DNA from: an uncultured Lachnospiraceae bacterium
Lineage (GTDB): Bacteria; Bacillota; Clostridia; Lachnospirales; Lachnospiraceae
NCBI GenBank assembly: GCA_910589385.1
Contig: CAJUTU010000006.1
Location: 57,573 to 121,572, forward strand
Length of the DNA stretch: 64,000 nucleotides
Direction of reading: 5' to 3'
Shown here: one piece after another, positions 25,415 to 35,056 of the stretch
How positions within the stretch are numbered: the first letter of the stretch is position 1
Layout: each line of letters starts with the position of its first letter
The notes under the pieces: generated by a model
Database searches by the model: none
What the model saw: the letters and a program-made list of their open reading frames with translations, nothing else
What the model was told of the DNA's origin: nothing
Made by a program: the position numbers and the translations under genes

Positions 25415-26122
25415 ATGAAGCTGCGTCTGGACAAGTATCTGTCAGAGATTGGACTGGGCACGAGAAGCGAAGTGAAAAAGGCAATCCAGAAGGGATTGGT
25501 ACAAGTAAATACCCAATTCGTCCAAAAGCCGGAATATAAAGTGGATACGGAGAAGGATCAAGTGATGTTTTCTGGGAAACCGGCGGTGTATGTGGAGTAT
25601 GAATACTATATGCTGAATAAACCTGCCGGGGTGATCTCGGCTTCCACGGATTCCAGAGAGCGTTGTGTTGTAGACTTGATCTTAAGCCGCAGGCGGAAAG
25701 ATTTATTTCCGGTGGGCAGACTGGACAAAGATACGGAAGGGCTTTTGTTGATCACCAATGACGGCGGGCTTGCCCATCGTCTTTTATCTCCGAAAAAGCA
25801 TGTAGACAAGGTTTATTATGCCAGGATCCAGGGCAGGGTAACGCAGGAAGATGTGGCAGCTTTCCGGCAGGGCGTGGATATTGGCGAAGAAAAGAGGACG
25901 CTTCCAGCCGGGCTTCTGATTTTGACTTCCAAAGAGGTATCAGAGGTGGAACTGACTATCCAGGAAGGAAAATTCCATCAGGTAAAGCGGATGTTCCAGG
26001 CTGTGGATAAGGAAGTCTTGTACTTGAAACGGCTGCAGATGGGGCCGCTTGTGCTGGATGCAACATTAAAGCCGGGGGAATACCGGACATTAAATAGAAA
26101 TGAGTTGGATATGCTATGTTAA
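25415..26122 (+). CDS. RsuA/RluB-type pseudouridine synthase
   Basis: Isomerises a uridine in rRNA to pseudouridine. The 235-aa protein has an N-terminal S4 RNA-binding domain (LRLDKYLSEIGLGTRSEVKKAI) and a catalytic domain with GRLDKDTEGLLLITNDG (catalytic Asp about residue 104) and GKFHQVKRMF near the end. This length and domain order fit RsuA (16S U516) best. ATG 25415 has GGAGGTGG 6 nt upstream. It overlaps the HAD gene by 7 bp. Confidence 0.92.
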   Translation: MKLRLDKYLSEIGLGTRSEVKKAIQKGLVQVNTQFVQKPEYKVDTEKDQVMFSGKPAVYVEYEYYMLNKPAGVISASTDSRERCVVDLILSRRRKDLFPVGRLDKDTEGLLLITNDGGLAHRLLSPKKHVDKVYYARIQGRVTQEDVAAFRQGVDIGEEKRTLPAGLLILTSKEVSEVELTIQEGKFHQVKRMFQAVDKEVLYLKRLQMGPLVLDATLKPGEYRTLNRNELDMLC

Positions 26123-26790
26123 AAGGAAAAAAGGCAGTAATATTTGATATGGATGGGTCTTTGATAGATTCTATGTGGATATGGCTTGAGGTGGACAAGC
26201 AGTATATGGGAAAATATGAACTCACTGCACCAGAGAATTTTTATCCGGATATTGAGGGGAAGAGTTTTATTGAGACGGCTCAGTATTTTCTGGATGCATT
26301 TCCAGACTTGGATTTTACCGTAGAAGATGTGTGCAGGGAATGGACAGAAATGGCAATCGAGATGTACCAGACACGGGTTCCGCTAAAAGAAGGGGCGGAA
26401 GAATTTTTAAGGCGTATGGATGAACAGGGAATCCTGATGGGGATTGCCACCAGCAATTCCAAGGAATTGGCAGAAACAGTATTAAATGCGCTGCATGTAC
26501 GGCAGTATTTTACCACAATCGTTACGTCTGACGAGGTGCAGCGGGGAAAGCCGGAGCCGGATGTCTATCTGAAAGCAGCAGAGGAATTAAAGGTGCTTCC
26601 TCAGGAGTGTCTGGTGTTCGAGGATATTCCGAATGGAATTCGGGCAGGGAAAAACGCGGGCATGAGCGTGTGTGCTGTCCATGATTCCTTTTCCATTCCA
26701 TATGAGGCGGTAAAGCGGGAACTGGCAGATTATTATATCCATGATTACAGAGAAATCTGGAATGAAACTTATGAAATCTGTGGAGAATAG
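26116..26790 (+). CDS. HAD family hydrolase, beta-phosphoglucomutase-like
   Basis: A 224-aa HAD subfamily IA protein. Motif I is FDMDGSLIDS (about residues 10-19; Ser replaces the usual Thr after Gly), with an alpha-helical cap from about 20 to 90. Motif II is ATSNS (about 113-117), motif III is RGKPEPDVYL (about 141) and motif IV is VFEDIPNGIRAG. Likely a phosphatase or phosphomutase acting on a sugar phosphate; the substrate cannot be read from sequence. It is translationally coupled to the genes on both sides. Confidence 0.88.
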   Translation: MLKGKKAVIFDMDGSLIDSMWIWLEVDKQYMGKYELTAPENFYPDIEGKSFIETAQYFLDAFPDLDFTVEDVCREWTEMAIEMYQTRVPLKEGAEEFLRRMDEQGILMGIATSNSKELAETVLNALHVRQYFTTIVTSDEVQRGKPEPDVYLKAAEELKVLPQECLVFEDIPNGIRAGKNAGMSVCAVHDSFSIPYEAVKRELADYYIHDYREIWNETYEICGE

Positions 26791-26791
26791 T

Positions 26792-28627
26792 ATGGAACAG
26801 CCTTTTTTACCCTTATGCAGGAAGGATATGGAGGCGCGGGGATGGGAACAAGTAGATTTTGTGTATGTCATCGGTGATGCGTATGTGGATCATCCGTCTT
26901 TTGGACATGCTATCATCAGCCGTCTTCTGGAAGCGCATGGCTACCGGGTGGGGATGATCTCCCAACCGGACTGGAAGGATGAAAAAAGTATTGCGGTCTA
27001 TGGAGAGCCGCGGCTTGGATTTCTTGTATCAGCGGGGAATATGGATTCTATGGTGAACCATTATTCTGTTTCCCGGAAACGGCGTCCTGCGGACGCTTAT
27101 ACAGCTGGCGGCGTGACGGGGAAACGTCCGGATCATGCAGCAGTTGTCTATGGAAACCTGATCCGCCGGACATACAAGGATACTCCTGTAATTTTAGGAG
27201 GGATTGAGGCAAGCCTCAGACGGCTGGCCCATTATGACTATTGGTCTGACAAGCTGAAACGTTCTATTCTGCTGGATTCCGGGGCTGACATGATTTCCTA
27301 TGGGATGGGGGAACGCTCCATTCTGGAAATTGCGGAGGCTTTGGACTCTGGAATTGCAGTGCAGGATCTGACCTATATTGATGGTACGGCCGTAAAGGTG
27401 AAGAATCTGGATTCCGTATATGATGCGGTTCTGCTGCCGTCCTATGAAGAACTGAAGGCAGATAAGAGAAAATATGCAAAGAGTTTCTATACGCAGTACT
27501 GTAATACAGATCCGTTTTCTGGAAAGAGGCTGGCAGAGCCTTATCAGGAGCATCTGTATGTGGTGCAGAATCCACCTGCAAAACCATTGACGCAGATGGA
27601 GATGGACGATGTGTACGGCCTTCCCTACAGATACACGTATCATCCTTCTTATGAATCTCAGGGCGGGGTGCCCGCCATTGAAGAAGTCCGGTTCAGCCTG
27701 ACCAGCAGCCGGGGGTGTTTCGGCGGATGCAATTTTTGTGCCCTCACCTTTCACCAGGGCAGGATCATCCAGAGCCGGAGTAAGGAGTCCCTGCTGGCAG
27801 AGGCCAAAAAGATGACAAAGCAGAAAGAATTCAAAGGCTATATCCATGATGTGGGCGGCCCTACGGCCAATTTCAGGCATCCTTCCTGCGAAAAGCAAAA
27901 GAAGGACGGCGTATGTCCAAAGAAGCAATGCCTTTTTCCGAAGCCCTGTAAGAATCTGCGGGCAGACCATAGGGAATACGTGGAACTGCTTCAGAGCCTT
28001 CGGAAACTTCCGGGCGTGAAAAAAGTATTTATCCGTTCCGGAATCCGCTTTGATTACCTGCTTGCAGATAAGGACCAGACTTTTCTGAAGGAACTTTGTT
28101 CGTTCCATGTAAGCGGACAGCTAAAGGTGGCTCCTGAGCATGTGTCGGATGCTGTCTTGAAATTGATGGGAAAGCCGGAAAACCAGGTGTATAAAGAATT
28201 TGTAAAGAAGTTTACAAAGATGAATGAACGGCTGGGTAAAAAGCAATACCTTGTCCCCTATCTCATGTCTTCGCATCCAGGCTCTACATGGAAGGAAGCT
28301 GTGGAACTTGCGGGGTTTTGCCGGGATATGGGGTATATGCCGGAACAAGTACAGGATTTTTACCCGACGCCTTCCACCATATCTACCTGCATGTATTATA
28401 CCGGCCTGGATCCCCGTACAGAGAAGCCTGTATATGTCCCTAAGAACCCGCATGAGAAGGCGATGCAGCGTGCCTTGATACAGTACCAAAACCCGGCAAA
28501 CTATGAGCTGGTGAAGGAGGCTCTTATAAAAGCAGGGCGTACAGACTTGATTGGGTTTGAAAAACATTGTTTGATCCGTCCGAGAAAGCTCTCTGGTAAA
28601 CCAAAGAAGAAAAGGCCGGGAAAATGA
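26792..28627 (+). CDS. YgiQ family radical SAM protein
   Basis: A 611-aa radical SAM enzyme of unknown reaction. The N-terminal domain contains FVYVIGDAYVDHPSFG (about residues 22-37) and GGIEASLRRLAHYDYWSD. The SAM/4Fe-4S triad is CFGGCNFC (C-x3-C-x2-C, about residues 309-316). The C-terminal domain carries QVQDFYPTPSTISTCMYYTGLDP, typical of YgiQ. ATG 26792, 1 bp after the previous stop, with TGGAGA upstream, is preferred over the overlapping ATG at 26741. It is the last gene of the RNA-modification/HAD cluster. Confidence 0.93.
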   Translation: MEQPFLPLCRKDMEARGWEQVDFVYVIGDAYVDHPSFGHAIISRLLEAHGYRVGMISQPDWKDEKSIAVYGEPRLGFLVSAGNMDSMVNHYSVSRKRRPADAYTAGGVTGKRPDHAAVVYGNLIRRTYKDTPVILGGIEASLRRLAHYDYWSDKLKRSILLDSGADMISYGMGERSILEIAEALDSGIAVQDLTYIDGTAVKVKNLDSVYDAVLLPSYEELKADKRKYAKSFYTQYCNTDPFSGKRLAEPYQEHLYVVQNPPAKPLTQMEMDDVYGLPYRYTYHPSYESQGGVPAIEEVRFSLTSSRGCFGGCNFCALTFHQGRIIQSRSKESLLAEAKKMTKQKEFKGYIHDVGGPTANFRHPSCEKQKKDGVCPKKQCLFPKPCKNLRADHREYVELLQSLRKLPGVKKVFIRSGIRFDYLLADKDQTFLKELCSFHVSGQLKVAPEHVSDAVLKLMGKPENQVYKEFVKKFTKMNERLGKKQYLVPYLMSSHPGSTWKEAVELAGFCRDMGYMPEQVQDFYPTPSTISTCMYYTGLDPRTEKPVYVPKNPHEKAMQRALIQYQNPANYELVKEALIKAGRTDLIGFEKHCLIRPRKLSGKPKKKRPGK

Positions 28628-28669
28628 AGGGCTGTGCATGTGAATAAAAAATAGGGAGGCAGGACTGCT

Positions 28670-29476
28670 ATGAAAATTGCGATTGTGACCGGGGCATCTT
28701 CGGGAATAGGACGAGAATTTGTGAAACAGGCGGGGCATTTTTACCGGACTTTAGATGAGGTCTGGGTCATTGCCAGAAGAGGGCACAGGCTTCAAGAATT
28801 AAATGTGCTTTCCACAGTTCCGGTTCGGATCTTGGAAGGAGATCTGCTTCATGAAGCTGTCTATGAACAGCTTGGGACAATGCTTGAAAAAGAGAAGCCG
28901 GATATCCGGATGCTGGTCAATGCGGCCGGATTTGGAAAGAGCGGGCCTGTAGAAGAAATTCTGTCAGAGGACAAACGCGCACAATTGGAAATGATCGACT
29001 TAAACTGCAGGGCCCTTTCCAGAATCACATTTGAATGTCTGCCTTATCTGTCAAAAGGCAGCCGCATCCTCAATATGGCCAGCGCCGCCGCTTTTTGCCC
29101 GCAGCCTTTATTTTCAGTCTATGCAGCTACAAAAGCTTATGTACTGAGTTTCTCCAGAAGCCTGGGTGCAGAATTGAGAAACCGTGGGATCTATGTCACC
29201 GCAGTCTGTCCGGGACCGGTAGATACAGAATTTTTTAGGGTTTCCGGGGAATTGGAAAATCCATTAAAGAAACTGACGAAGGTAAAGGCACCGGGAGTTG
29301 TCAAAAAAGCGCTGCAGGACAGCCGCGCCGGAAAGGACATTTCTATATACGGGTTTCCGTTGAAGGGTGCACATATTGCATCAAAATTGCTGCCGCATCA
29401 TTTTCTTTTAAATCTGATGATGGTGTTTAATCCGAATGATATACAGCGCTGTGCGGCTTCGAAACTTGTGGAGTAA
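28670..29476 (+). CDS. SDR family NAD(P)-dependent oxidoreductase
   Basis: Short-chain dehydrogenase of 268 aa. The cofactor motif is TGASSGIGREF (about residues 7-17), NAAG is at about 85, the catalytic Ser lies in MASAAAF and the catalytic pair is YAATK (about 153-157), followed by CPGPVDTEF. The family also includes DltE-like enzymes; the substrate is unknown. The ribosome site GGGAGGC precedes ATG 28670. It lies 42 bp after the YgiQ gene. Confidence 0.88.
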   Translation: MKIAIVTGASSGIGREFVKQAGHFYRTLDEVWVIARRGHRLQELNVLSTVPVRILEGDLLHEAVYEQLGTMLEKEKPDIRMLVNAAGFGKSGPVEEILSEDKRAQLEMIDLNCRALSRITFECLPYLSKGSRILNMASAAAFCPQPLFSVYAATKAYVLSFSRSLGAELRNRGIYVTAVCPGPVDTEFFRVSGELENPLKKLTKVKAPGVVKKALQDSRAGKDISIYGFPLKGAHIASKLLPHHFLLNLMMVFNPNDIQRCAASKLVE

Positions 29477-29509
29477 TTTTTGGGGTGTCAAAATGGAGGT
29501 TATAGGACC

Positions 29510-30088
29510 ATGAGAAAATGTGAAAAGGGAACGCCGGGATATCTGCGCGACAAACTGAAAATAGAAATTTTGAGAACGGTGATTTATTTTGCGATTGTGG
29601 CGGCTGTATTTTTGCTGGGATACAGCCAGACACACTCTAACAAGAATCTGCTCACCGTGGCAGCCGTCGTGGGATGCCTTCCGGCCTGCAAAGCCCTGGT
29701 AGGTGTGATTACCCGGTTTCCCTATCAGACGGTCGATTCGGCCCTGGCTGAAGAAGTGGCCGAAAAGTCTTCGCATTTAACAGTCATCTATGATCTGGTC
29801 ATTACAAGTACGGAGAAGATCATGCCGGTTGACTGCATTGTGGTTTCTGGAGATAAAGTCTTTGGATATACATCGAATGAGAAAACAGAGTTGAAATCTA
29901 CATCATCTTATATACGAAAGATCTTGCAGCAGAATGATATGGAAGGGGTTTCAGTAAAGCTGTTTGATGAGTTCAGGTCATTTATTGCTCTTGTAGAGGG
30001 ATTGGAAAATATTGCGGCAGTGGAAAAAGCAGACACGAAAGAATACGAAACGGAGATCGCACATTTGATCATGAATATTTCCCTGTAA
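29510..30088 (+). CDS. Hypothetical membrane protein with two N-terminal helices
   Basis: A 192-aa protein I do not recognise. Two membrane helices (about residues 22-42 and 48-66) are followed by a cytoplasmic-looking alpha/beta domain. This has strands HLTVIYDLVITS and MPVDCIVVSGDKVFGYTS, the polar segment TSSYIRKILQQND and a C-terminal helix. ATG 29510 starts MRKCEKGTPGYLRDK, a basic cytoplasmic tail. It is encoded between the SDR and the RluA-like gene in the same direction. Confidence 0.7.
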   Translation: MRKCEKGTPGYLRDKLKIEILRTVIYFAIVAAVFLLGYSQTHSNKNLLTVAAVVGCLPACKALVGVITRFPYQTVDSALAEEVAEKSSHLTVIYDLVITSTEKIMPVDCIVVSGDKVFGYTSNEKTELKSTSSYIRKILQQNDMEGVSVKLFDEFRSFIALVEGLENIAAVEKADTKEYETEIAHLIMNISL

Positions 30089-30162
30089 GGAATTGCCATA
30101 AAAATATGTATTAGATATGCACATATGATTTCGAGGCAGTCATACGGGTTAGGAAAAAGAAA

Positions 30163-31200
30163 GTGGAGAAGAGCGTGCAGGAAATTTGTGTTACGGAAAA
30201 TGAAGCGGGCCAGAGATTAGATAAACTGCTGGCGAAATATCTGTGCAAAGCGCCAAAAAATTTTTACTATAAAATGCTTCGCAAAAAAAATATCACGTTA
30301 AATGAAAAAAAAGCCTCAGGTTCGGAAAAGCTGGTACAGGGAGATCTGGTAAAGCTGTATCTCTCGGATGAGACGATCGAGAAATTTTCCAGAAAGACTT
30401 TTCAGGCACAGGCCGGCAGGCAGGAAAAGCTGGATATCCTGTATGAGGATGAGAATCTGCTTTTGCTGAATAAGCCTGTCGGAATGTTGTCGCAGAAGGC
30501 GAAAGAAACGGATGTCTCTGCTGTGGAACATCTGATCCAATATCTTTTGGATACCGGACAGATTACAGAACAGAATTTAAAAACTTTCCGGCCTTCTGTA
30601 TGCAGCAGGCTGGACAGGAACACCAGCGGGATTCTTGCTGCCGGAAAAAGCCTGGCAGGCCTGCAGGAAATGAGCCGCTTTTTTAAAGAACGTACGATTG
30701 GCAAATATTATCTCTGCCTGGCATATGGAAAGATTGAAGAAGCGAGGTCCATCAAGGGTTATCTGTATAAGGAGGAAACAAAAAATCGAGTCCGAATCTG
30801 TCAGGACGGGCATCCGGACAGTGTCCGGATTGAGACTGATTACCGTCCGCTGGCTTCCGGTAAAGATGTGACGCTTTTGGAAGTCCATCTGATCACCGGA
30901 AAAACCCATCAGATCCGGGCGCATCTTGCCGCAGACGGACATCCTATTATCGGAGATTATAAATACGGCAGTCGTAAAATCAATGATATGTATCAGAAAG
31001 AATATGGTTTGAAATCCCAGCTATTGCATGCCTGGAGAATAGAGATGCCGGATTCAGAAGGAACTTTGCACTATCTGTCAGGAAAGAAGTTTATGGCTTT
31101 ACCTCCTGTCATATTTCAGCGGATATGCAGGGAAAAGTTATCGGCCGATTATCAAAAGGAGAATAGGATGTTATGGCAACATGGAATTCACGAGGATTGA
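30163..31200 (+). CDS. RluA family pseudouridine synthase
   Basis: RNA pseudouridine synthase of 345 aa. An S4 domain (GQRLDKLLAKYL and the following KMLRKKNITLN) precedes the catalytic domain. The catalytic Asp lies in SRLDRNTSGILAAGK (about residues 148-162), and HQIRAHLAADGHPIIGDYKYG follows near residue 247. Likely an RluC/RluD-type enzyme. It starts at GTG 30163 with AGGAAAA upstream. The last 28 bp overlap recU in another frame. Confidence 0.91.
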   Translation: MEKSVQEICVTENEAGQRLDKLLAKYLCKAPKNFYYKMLRKKNITLNEKKASGSEKLVQGDLVKLYLSDETIEKFSRKTFQAQAGRQEKLDILYEDENLLLLNKPVGMLSQKAKETDVSAVEHLIQYLLDTGQITEQNLKTFRPSVCSRLDRNTSGILAAGKSLAGLQEMSRFFKERTIGKYYLCLAYGKIEEARSIKGYLYKEETKNRVRICQDGHPDSVRIETDYRPLASGKDVTLLEVHLITGKTHQIRAHLAADGHPIIGDYKYGSRKINDMYQKEYGLKSQLLHAWRIEMPDSEGTLHYLSGKKFMALPPVIFQRICREKLSADYQKENRMLWQHGIHED

Positions 31201-31706
31201 GAGGTTCCACTCTGGAAGACTTGATCAACCGTACGAATGAACGCTATGAGGAATTAAATCTGGCGCTGATCCAGAAAATCCCTACACCGATCACTCCGGT
31301 ACAGATCGACAAGGAACACCGGCATATCACACTTGCCTACTTTGACAAGATCAGTACAGTAGACTATATCGGAGCAGTACAGGGAATCCCGGTGTGCTTT
31401 GATGCCAAAGAGTGTTCCGTAGATACTTTTCCTCTGCAGAATGTACATGAACATCAGATAAACTTCATGGAAAAGTTTGAGCGTCAGGGAGGAATCTCCT
31501 TTTTGATCCTCTTTTACAGTGGAAGAAATACACTATATTATATGAAATATCAGGAAATACGGAAGTTCTGGAACCGCGCGCAGGAAGGGGGACGAAAGAG
31601 TTTTCGTTTTGAAGAACTGAGTCCGGAATATTTTATGACACTAAAGAATAACTGCCTTGTTCCATATCTGGATTACATTCAGAAGGATTTGGACAGCAGG
31701 GATTGA
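31173..31706 (+). CDS. recU: Holliday junction resolvase RecU
   Basis: Endonuclease that cuts Holliday junctions in Firmicutes, working with RuvAB. The 177-aa protein begins MATWNSRGLRGSTLEDLIN. The active-site segment is TVDYIGAVQGIPVCFDAKE (about residues 69-87; the D, E and K match the nuclease core), followed by FPLQNVHEHQI and GGISFLILFYS. ATG 31173 is behind AAAGGAGAATAGG. It is coupled to the RluA gene rather than to ponA as in Bacillus. Its stop codon lies inside the -35 box of the his promoter. Confidence 0.9.
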   Translation: MATWNSRGLRGSTLEDLINRTNERYEELNLALIQKIPTPITPVQIDKEHRHITLAYFDKISTVDYIGAVQGIPVCFDAKECSVDTFPLQNVHEHQINFMEKFERQGGISFLILFYSGRNTLYYMKYQEIRKFWNRAQEGGRKSFRFEELSPEYFMTLKNNCLVPYLDYIQKDLDSRD

Positions 31707-31731
31707 CATTCATATAGAAAGTTCGTATAAT
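31703..31731 (+). promoter_or_regulatory. Consensus sigma-A promoter of the his operon
   Basis: Perfect TTGACA (31703-31708), exactly 17 bp, perfect TATAAT (31726-31731). The -35 overlaps the recU stop codon (31704-31706). The leader to hisZ is only about 40 nt, too short for a T-box. Confidence 0.9.
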
Positions 31732-31779
31732 GTCTAAGGACTTTAGCGATTTAGCAAAGTAAAGAAATGGGTGAAAGAA

Positions 31780-33024
31780 TTGGAACAGAAATTACATACA
31801 CCGGAAGGGGTCCGGGATATTTATAATACAGAATGCAGAAAGAAACTTGCAGTACAGGAAAAGCTCCATGAGATACTGCATCTATATGGTTATCAGGATA
31901 TCCAGACACCGACCTTTGAATATTTCGATGTGTTCCGAAAAGAAATCGGGACAATCGCATCAAAAGAGTTGTATAAATTTTTTGACAGAGAGGGCAATAC
32001 CCTTGTCCTTCGTCCAGACATTACGCCGTCTATTGCCCGTGTGGCGGCCACATTGTTTGAGGAAGAAGATTCCCCTATCCGGCTGTGCTATGTGGGGAAT
32101 ACATTTATCAATCATTCCAGTTACCAGGGGCGTTTGAAAGAAAATACCCAGCTTGGGGCGGAATTGATCGGTGTGGATTCCATAGAGGCTGATGCAGAGA
32201 TGCTGGCTATGGTTGTGGACGGACTGAAAAATGTAGGGCTCACGGAATTTCAGGTGAATATTGGACACGTGGACTTTATCCGGGGATTGATGGAAGCGAC
32301 AGGGCTGGGAGAAGAAGTCACGGAAGAACTCCATACATTGATCACAAACCGGAATTATTTTGGGGTAGAAGAAATTCTGGATAAGGAAGGGACTGCAGAG
32401 GATGTAAAGGCGGCGTTCCGTATACTTCCAGAACTTATCGGGGGAGTAGATGTGTTGGAGCGGGCAGGAAAGATTGCTCCTACGGCAGACGCGAAAGCGG
32501 CCATTGCACGGCTTTTAAGGATTTATCAGATTTTGATACATTATGGAGTTGAGCAGCATTTTTCTTTTGACCTGAGTATGAGCGGAAGCTACATGTACTA
32601 TACAGGTGTTGTATTCCGTGCGTATACTTATGGGACAGGCGACGCGGTGGTACGCGGCGGGCGGTATGACCAGCTTCTGGAAAAGTTTGGGAAAAATACG
32701 CCGTCGATAGGGTTTGCTATTATTGTAGATGAGTTGACCAGCGCGCTGAGCCGTCAAAAGGTTTCCATAGAAACCCGGCGCTCGAATCTGATCGTCTATA
32801 CGGAGAGTACTTTGAGATGGGCGATTTCTCTTGCAAAGGAGTTCCGCTCAAAGGGGCATTATACGGAACTTTTGAAGCGGGAGGCATCGGATGAGAAAGC
32901 AAAATTTATGGAGTATGGAAAACGAACCCAGGCAGTGAGCATGCTGTATCTGCTGGAGGACCGGATCATTGAGATGGTGGATTTTAAGACAGGAAAAGAA
33001 AAAAAGGTACGGGCCGGGAGGTAG
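31780..33024 (+). CDS. hisZ: ATP phosphoribosyltransferase regulatory subunit
   Basis: HisRS-like subunit required by the short form of HisG for the first step of histidine synthesis. It has about 414 aa from TTG 31780 (M)EQKLHTPEGVRDIYNTE. Class II synthetase-like motifs are present (TPTFEYFDVF, LRPDITPSIAR, a late GGRYDQLLEKFG). The TTG has GGGTGA 5 nt upstream; a GTG at 31771 is also in frame but has no ribosome site. It is the first gene of the operon and immediately precedes hisG. Confidence 0.93.
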   Translation: MEQKLHTPEGVRDIYNTECRKKLAVQEKLHEILHLYGYQDIQTPTFEYFDVFRKEIGTIASKELYKFFDREGNTLVLRPDITPSIARVAATLFEEEDSPIRLCYVGNTFINHSSYQGRLKENTQLGAELIGVDSIEADAEMLAMVVDGLKNVGLTEFQVNIGHVDFIRGLMEATGLGEEVTEELHTLITNRNYFGVEEILDKEGTAEDVKAAFRILPELIGGVDVLERAGKIAPTADAKAAIARLLRIYQILIHYGVEQHFSFDLSMSGSYMYYTGVVFRAYTYGTGDAVVRGGRYDQLLEKFGKNTPSIGFAIIVDELTSALSRQKVSIETRRSNLIVYTESTLRWAISLAKEFRSKGHYTELLKREASDEKAKFMEYGKRTQAVSMLYLLEDRIIEMVDFKTGKEKKVRAGR

Positions 33025-33031
33025 GAGCTGT

Positions 33032-33676
33032 ATGAAATATTTGACATTTGCATTAACAAAGGGGAGGCTTGCCAGTAAAACTTTGGAAATGCTGGAGAAG
33101 CTGGGGATCACCTGCGAGGAGATGAAAGACAAAAGTTCACGGAAGCTGATCTTTGTGAATGAGGAGCAGAAGCTCAAGTTTTTTCTTGCAAAAGGCCCGG
33201 ATGTCCCAACCTATGTAGAGTATGGGGCAGCAGATATCGGTGTGGTAGGAAAGGACACTATTATCGAGGAGGGACGGAAAGTCCATGAGGTACTGGATCT
33301 TGGTTTTGGAGCGTGCAGGATGTGTGTCTGTGGGCATGAAGAGGCGGCAGAGCTTTTGAAGCACCGGGAATTGATCCGCGTTGCGACGAAATATCCGAAT
33401 ATTGCGAAAGACTATTTTTATAATAAAAGGCATCAGACTGTGGAGATCATTAAGATGAATGGATCTATTGAATTGGCTCCTATTGTGGGGCTGTCCGAGG
33501 TCATTGTGGATATTGTGGAGACTGGCTCTACATTGCGGGAAAATGGTCTGGCTGTGTTGGAGGAAGTCTGCCCTTTGTCTGCCCGTATGATCGTCAACCC
33601 GGTCAGCATGAGGATGGAAAATGACAGGGTGAGGAAATTGATCACAAGTTTGCGTAAACTTTTGCAGGAAAAATAA
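33032..33676 (+). CDS. hisG: ATP phosphoribosyltransferase, short form
   Basis: Catalyses ATP + PRPP to phosphoribosyl-ATP. The 214-aa protein shows TFALTKGRLASKTLEML, the DVPTYVEYGAADIGVVGKD segment (about residues 53-71) and the PRPP loop region VDIVETGSTLRENGL (about 158-172). It lacks the C-terminal regulatory domain of long HisG, consistent with the adjacent hisZ. ATG 33032 is behind a double ribosome site GGAGGTAGGAG. Confidence 0.96.
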   Translation: MKYLTFALTKGRLASKTLEMLEKLGITCEEMKDKSSRKLIFVNEEQKLKFFLAKGPDVPTYVEYGAADIGVVGKDTIIEEGRKVHEVLDLGFGACRMCVCGHEEAAELLKHRELIRVATKYPNIAKDYFYNKRHQTVEIIKMNGSIELAPIVGLSEVIVDIVETGSTLRENGLAVLEEVCPLSARMIVNPVSMRMENDRVRKLITSLRKLLQEK

Positions 33677-33700
33677 TTGCGGAATTTAGGAAGGAATACC

Positions 33701-34999
33701 ATGCGGATTGAGAAATTAGACGAAAATACAAAGAAAAATTTGTTAGAGGATCTGCTGAAGCGCAGTCCAAACAGTTATGCGCAGTATGAGGCAAGCGTCC
33801 AGGAGATTTTGGATAAAGTGCGTAAAGAACGGGATGCAGCAGTATTTTCATATACCGAAAAATTTGATGGGGTGAAAATCTATGCAGAAAATATCCTTGT
33901 GACAGAGGAAGAGATCCAGGAGGCATATGCACAGGTGGATGTGGGGCTTCTTCGGATCATCCGGAAGGCTTTAAAAAATATTGAATCCTATCATCAGAAG
34001 CAGATGCAGTACAGCTGGTTTGACAGTAAACCCGATGGTACGATGCTGGGCCAGAAGGTTACGGCATTACAGAGGGTAGGCGTTTATGTCCCAGGGGGAA
34101 AAGCAGTCTATCCTTCTTCTGTGCTTATGAACATTATGCCAGCAAAGGTGGCAGGCGTGGAAGAGATTATTATGGTGACTCCTCCGGGAAGAGACGGAAA
34201 GGTGAATCCGACCACCCTGGTTGCCGCAAAAGAGGCAGGGGCGGATGCTGTTTATAAAGTCGGGGGCGCCCAGGCGGTCGCGGCGCTTGCCTTTGGGACA
34301 GAGAGTATTCCGAAAGTAGATAAGATTGTAGGGCCAGGGAATATTTATGTGGCCCTGGCGAAAAAAGCAGTGTATGGACATGTCAGTATTGACTCTATTG
34401 CCGGTCCCAGTGAAATCCTTGTCCTGGCAGATGATACTGCAAATCCCCGTTATGTGGCTGCAGATCTGCTGTCGCAGGCAGAGCATGACGAATTGGCTTC
34501 GGCAATTCTGGTTACGACCAGCAGCAGCCTTGCAGAAAAAGTATCTGAGGAGACCGAGAAATTTATCCAGAAGCTTTCACGTGGGGGGATTATACAGAAA
34601 TCACTGGATAATTATGGGCACATACTGGTAGCAGACACTTTGGAAGAGGCTATTGATGCGGCTAATGAAATTGCTTCTGAACATCTGGAGATCATGACAG
34701 CGGATCCATATCAGGTTATGACAAAGATCCGCAACGCAGGAGCAATTTTTATCGGAGAATACAGCAGTGAACCATTGGGGGATTATTTTGCGGGGCCGAA
34801 CCATATTCTGCCGACGAATGGGACAGCAAAATTCTTTTCGCCGCTTTCCGTAGATGATTTCTTGAAGAAATCCAGTATTATCGCGTATTCTAAGGAAGCG
34901 CTCAAAGAAATCCATACAGATATTGAACAATTTGCAGAGGCGGAGCAGTTGACGGCACATGCAAATTCCATACGGGTCAGATTTGAAGGGCAGGACTGA
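33701..34999 (+). CDS. hisD: Histidinol dehydrogenase
   Basis: Last two oxidations of histidine synthesis: histidinol to histidine with two NAD. The 432-aa protein contains GVYVPGGKAVYPSSVLMN (about residues 121-138), KVGGAQAVAALAFGTESIP, the signature AGPSEILVLAD, the zinc region LSQAEHDELASAILVT (about 257-272) and GPNHILPTNGTA. ATG 33701 is behind AGGAAGGA. Confidence 0.97.
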   Translation: MRIEKLDENTKKNLLEDLLKRSPNSYAQYEASVQEILDKVRKERDAAVFSYTEKFDGVKIYAENILVTEEEIQEAYAQVDVGLLRIIRKALKNIESYHQKQMQYSWFDSKPDGTMLGQKVTALQRVGVYVPGGKAVYPSSVLMNIMPAKVAGVEEIIMVTPPGRDGKVNPTTLVAAKEAGADAVYKVGGAQAVAALAFGTESIPKVDKIVGPGNIYVALAKKAVYGHVSIDSIAGPSEILVLADDTANPRYVAADLLSQAEHDELASAILVTTSSSLAEKVSEETEKFIQKLSRGGIIQKSLDNYGHILVADTLEEAIDAANEIASEHLEIMTADPYQVMTKIRNAGAIFIGEYSSEPLGDYFAGPNHILPTNGTAKFFSPLSVDDFLKKSSIIAYSKEALKEIHTDIEQFAEAEQLTAHANSIRVRFEGQD

Positions 35000-35056
35000 A
35001 AAGACTGTTTTCCAGTTACCGGAGGCAGGTTACAAAATATGATTGGAGGAATCCGG

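Noticed and set aside
31732..31779. Possible T-box or attenuator in the his leader
   Set aside because: Only about 40 nt between the -10 and the start codon, with no AGGGTGG-type element and no terminator hairpin.
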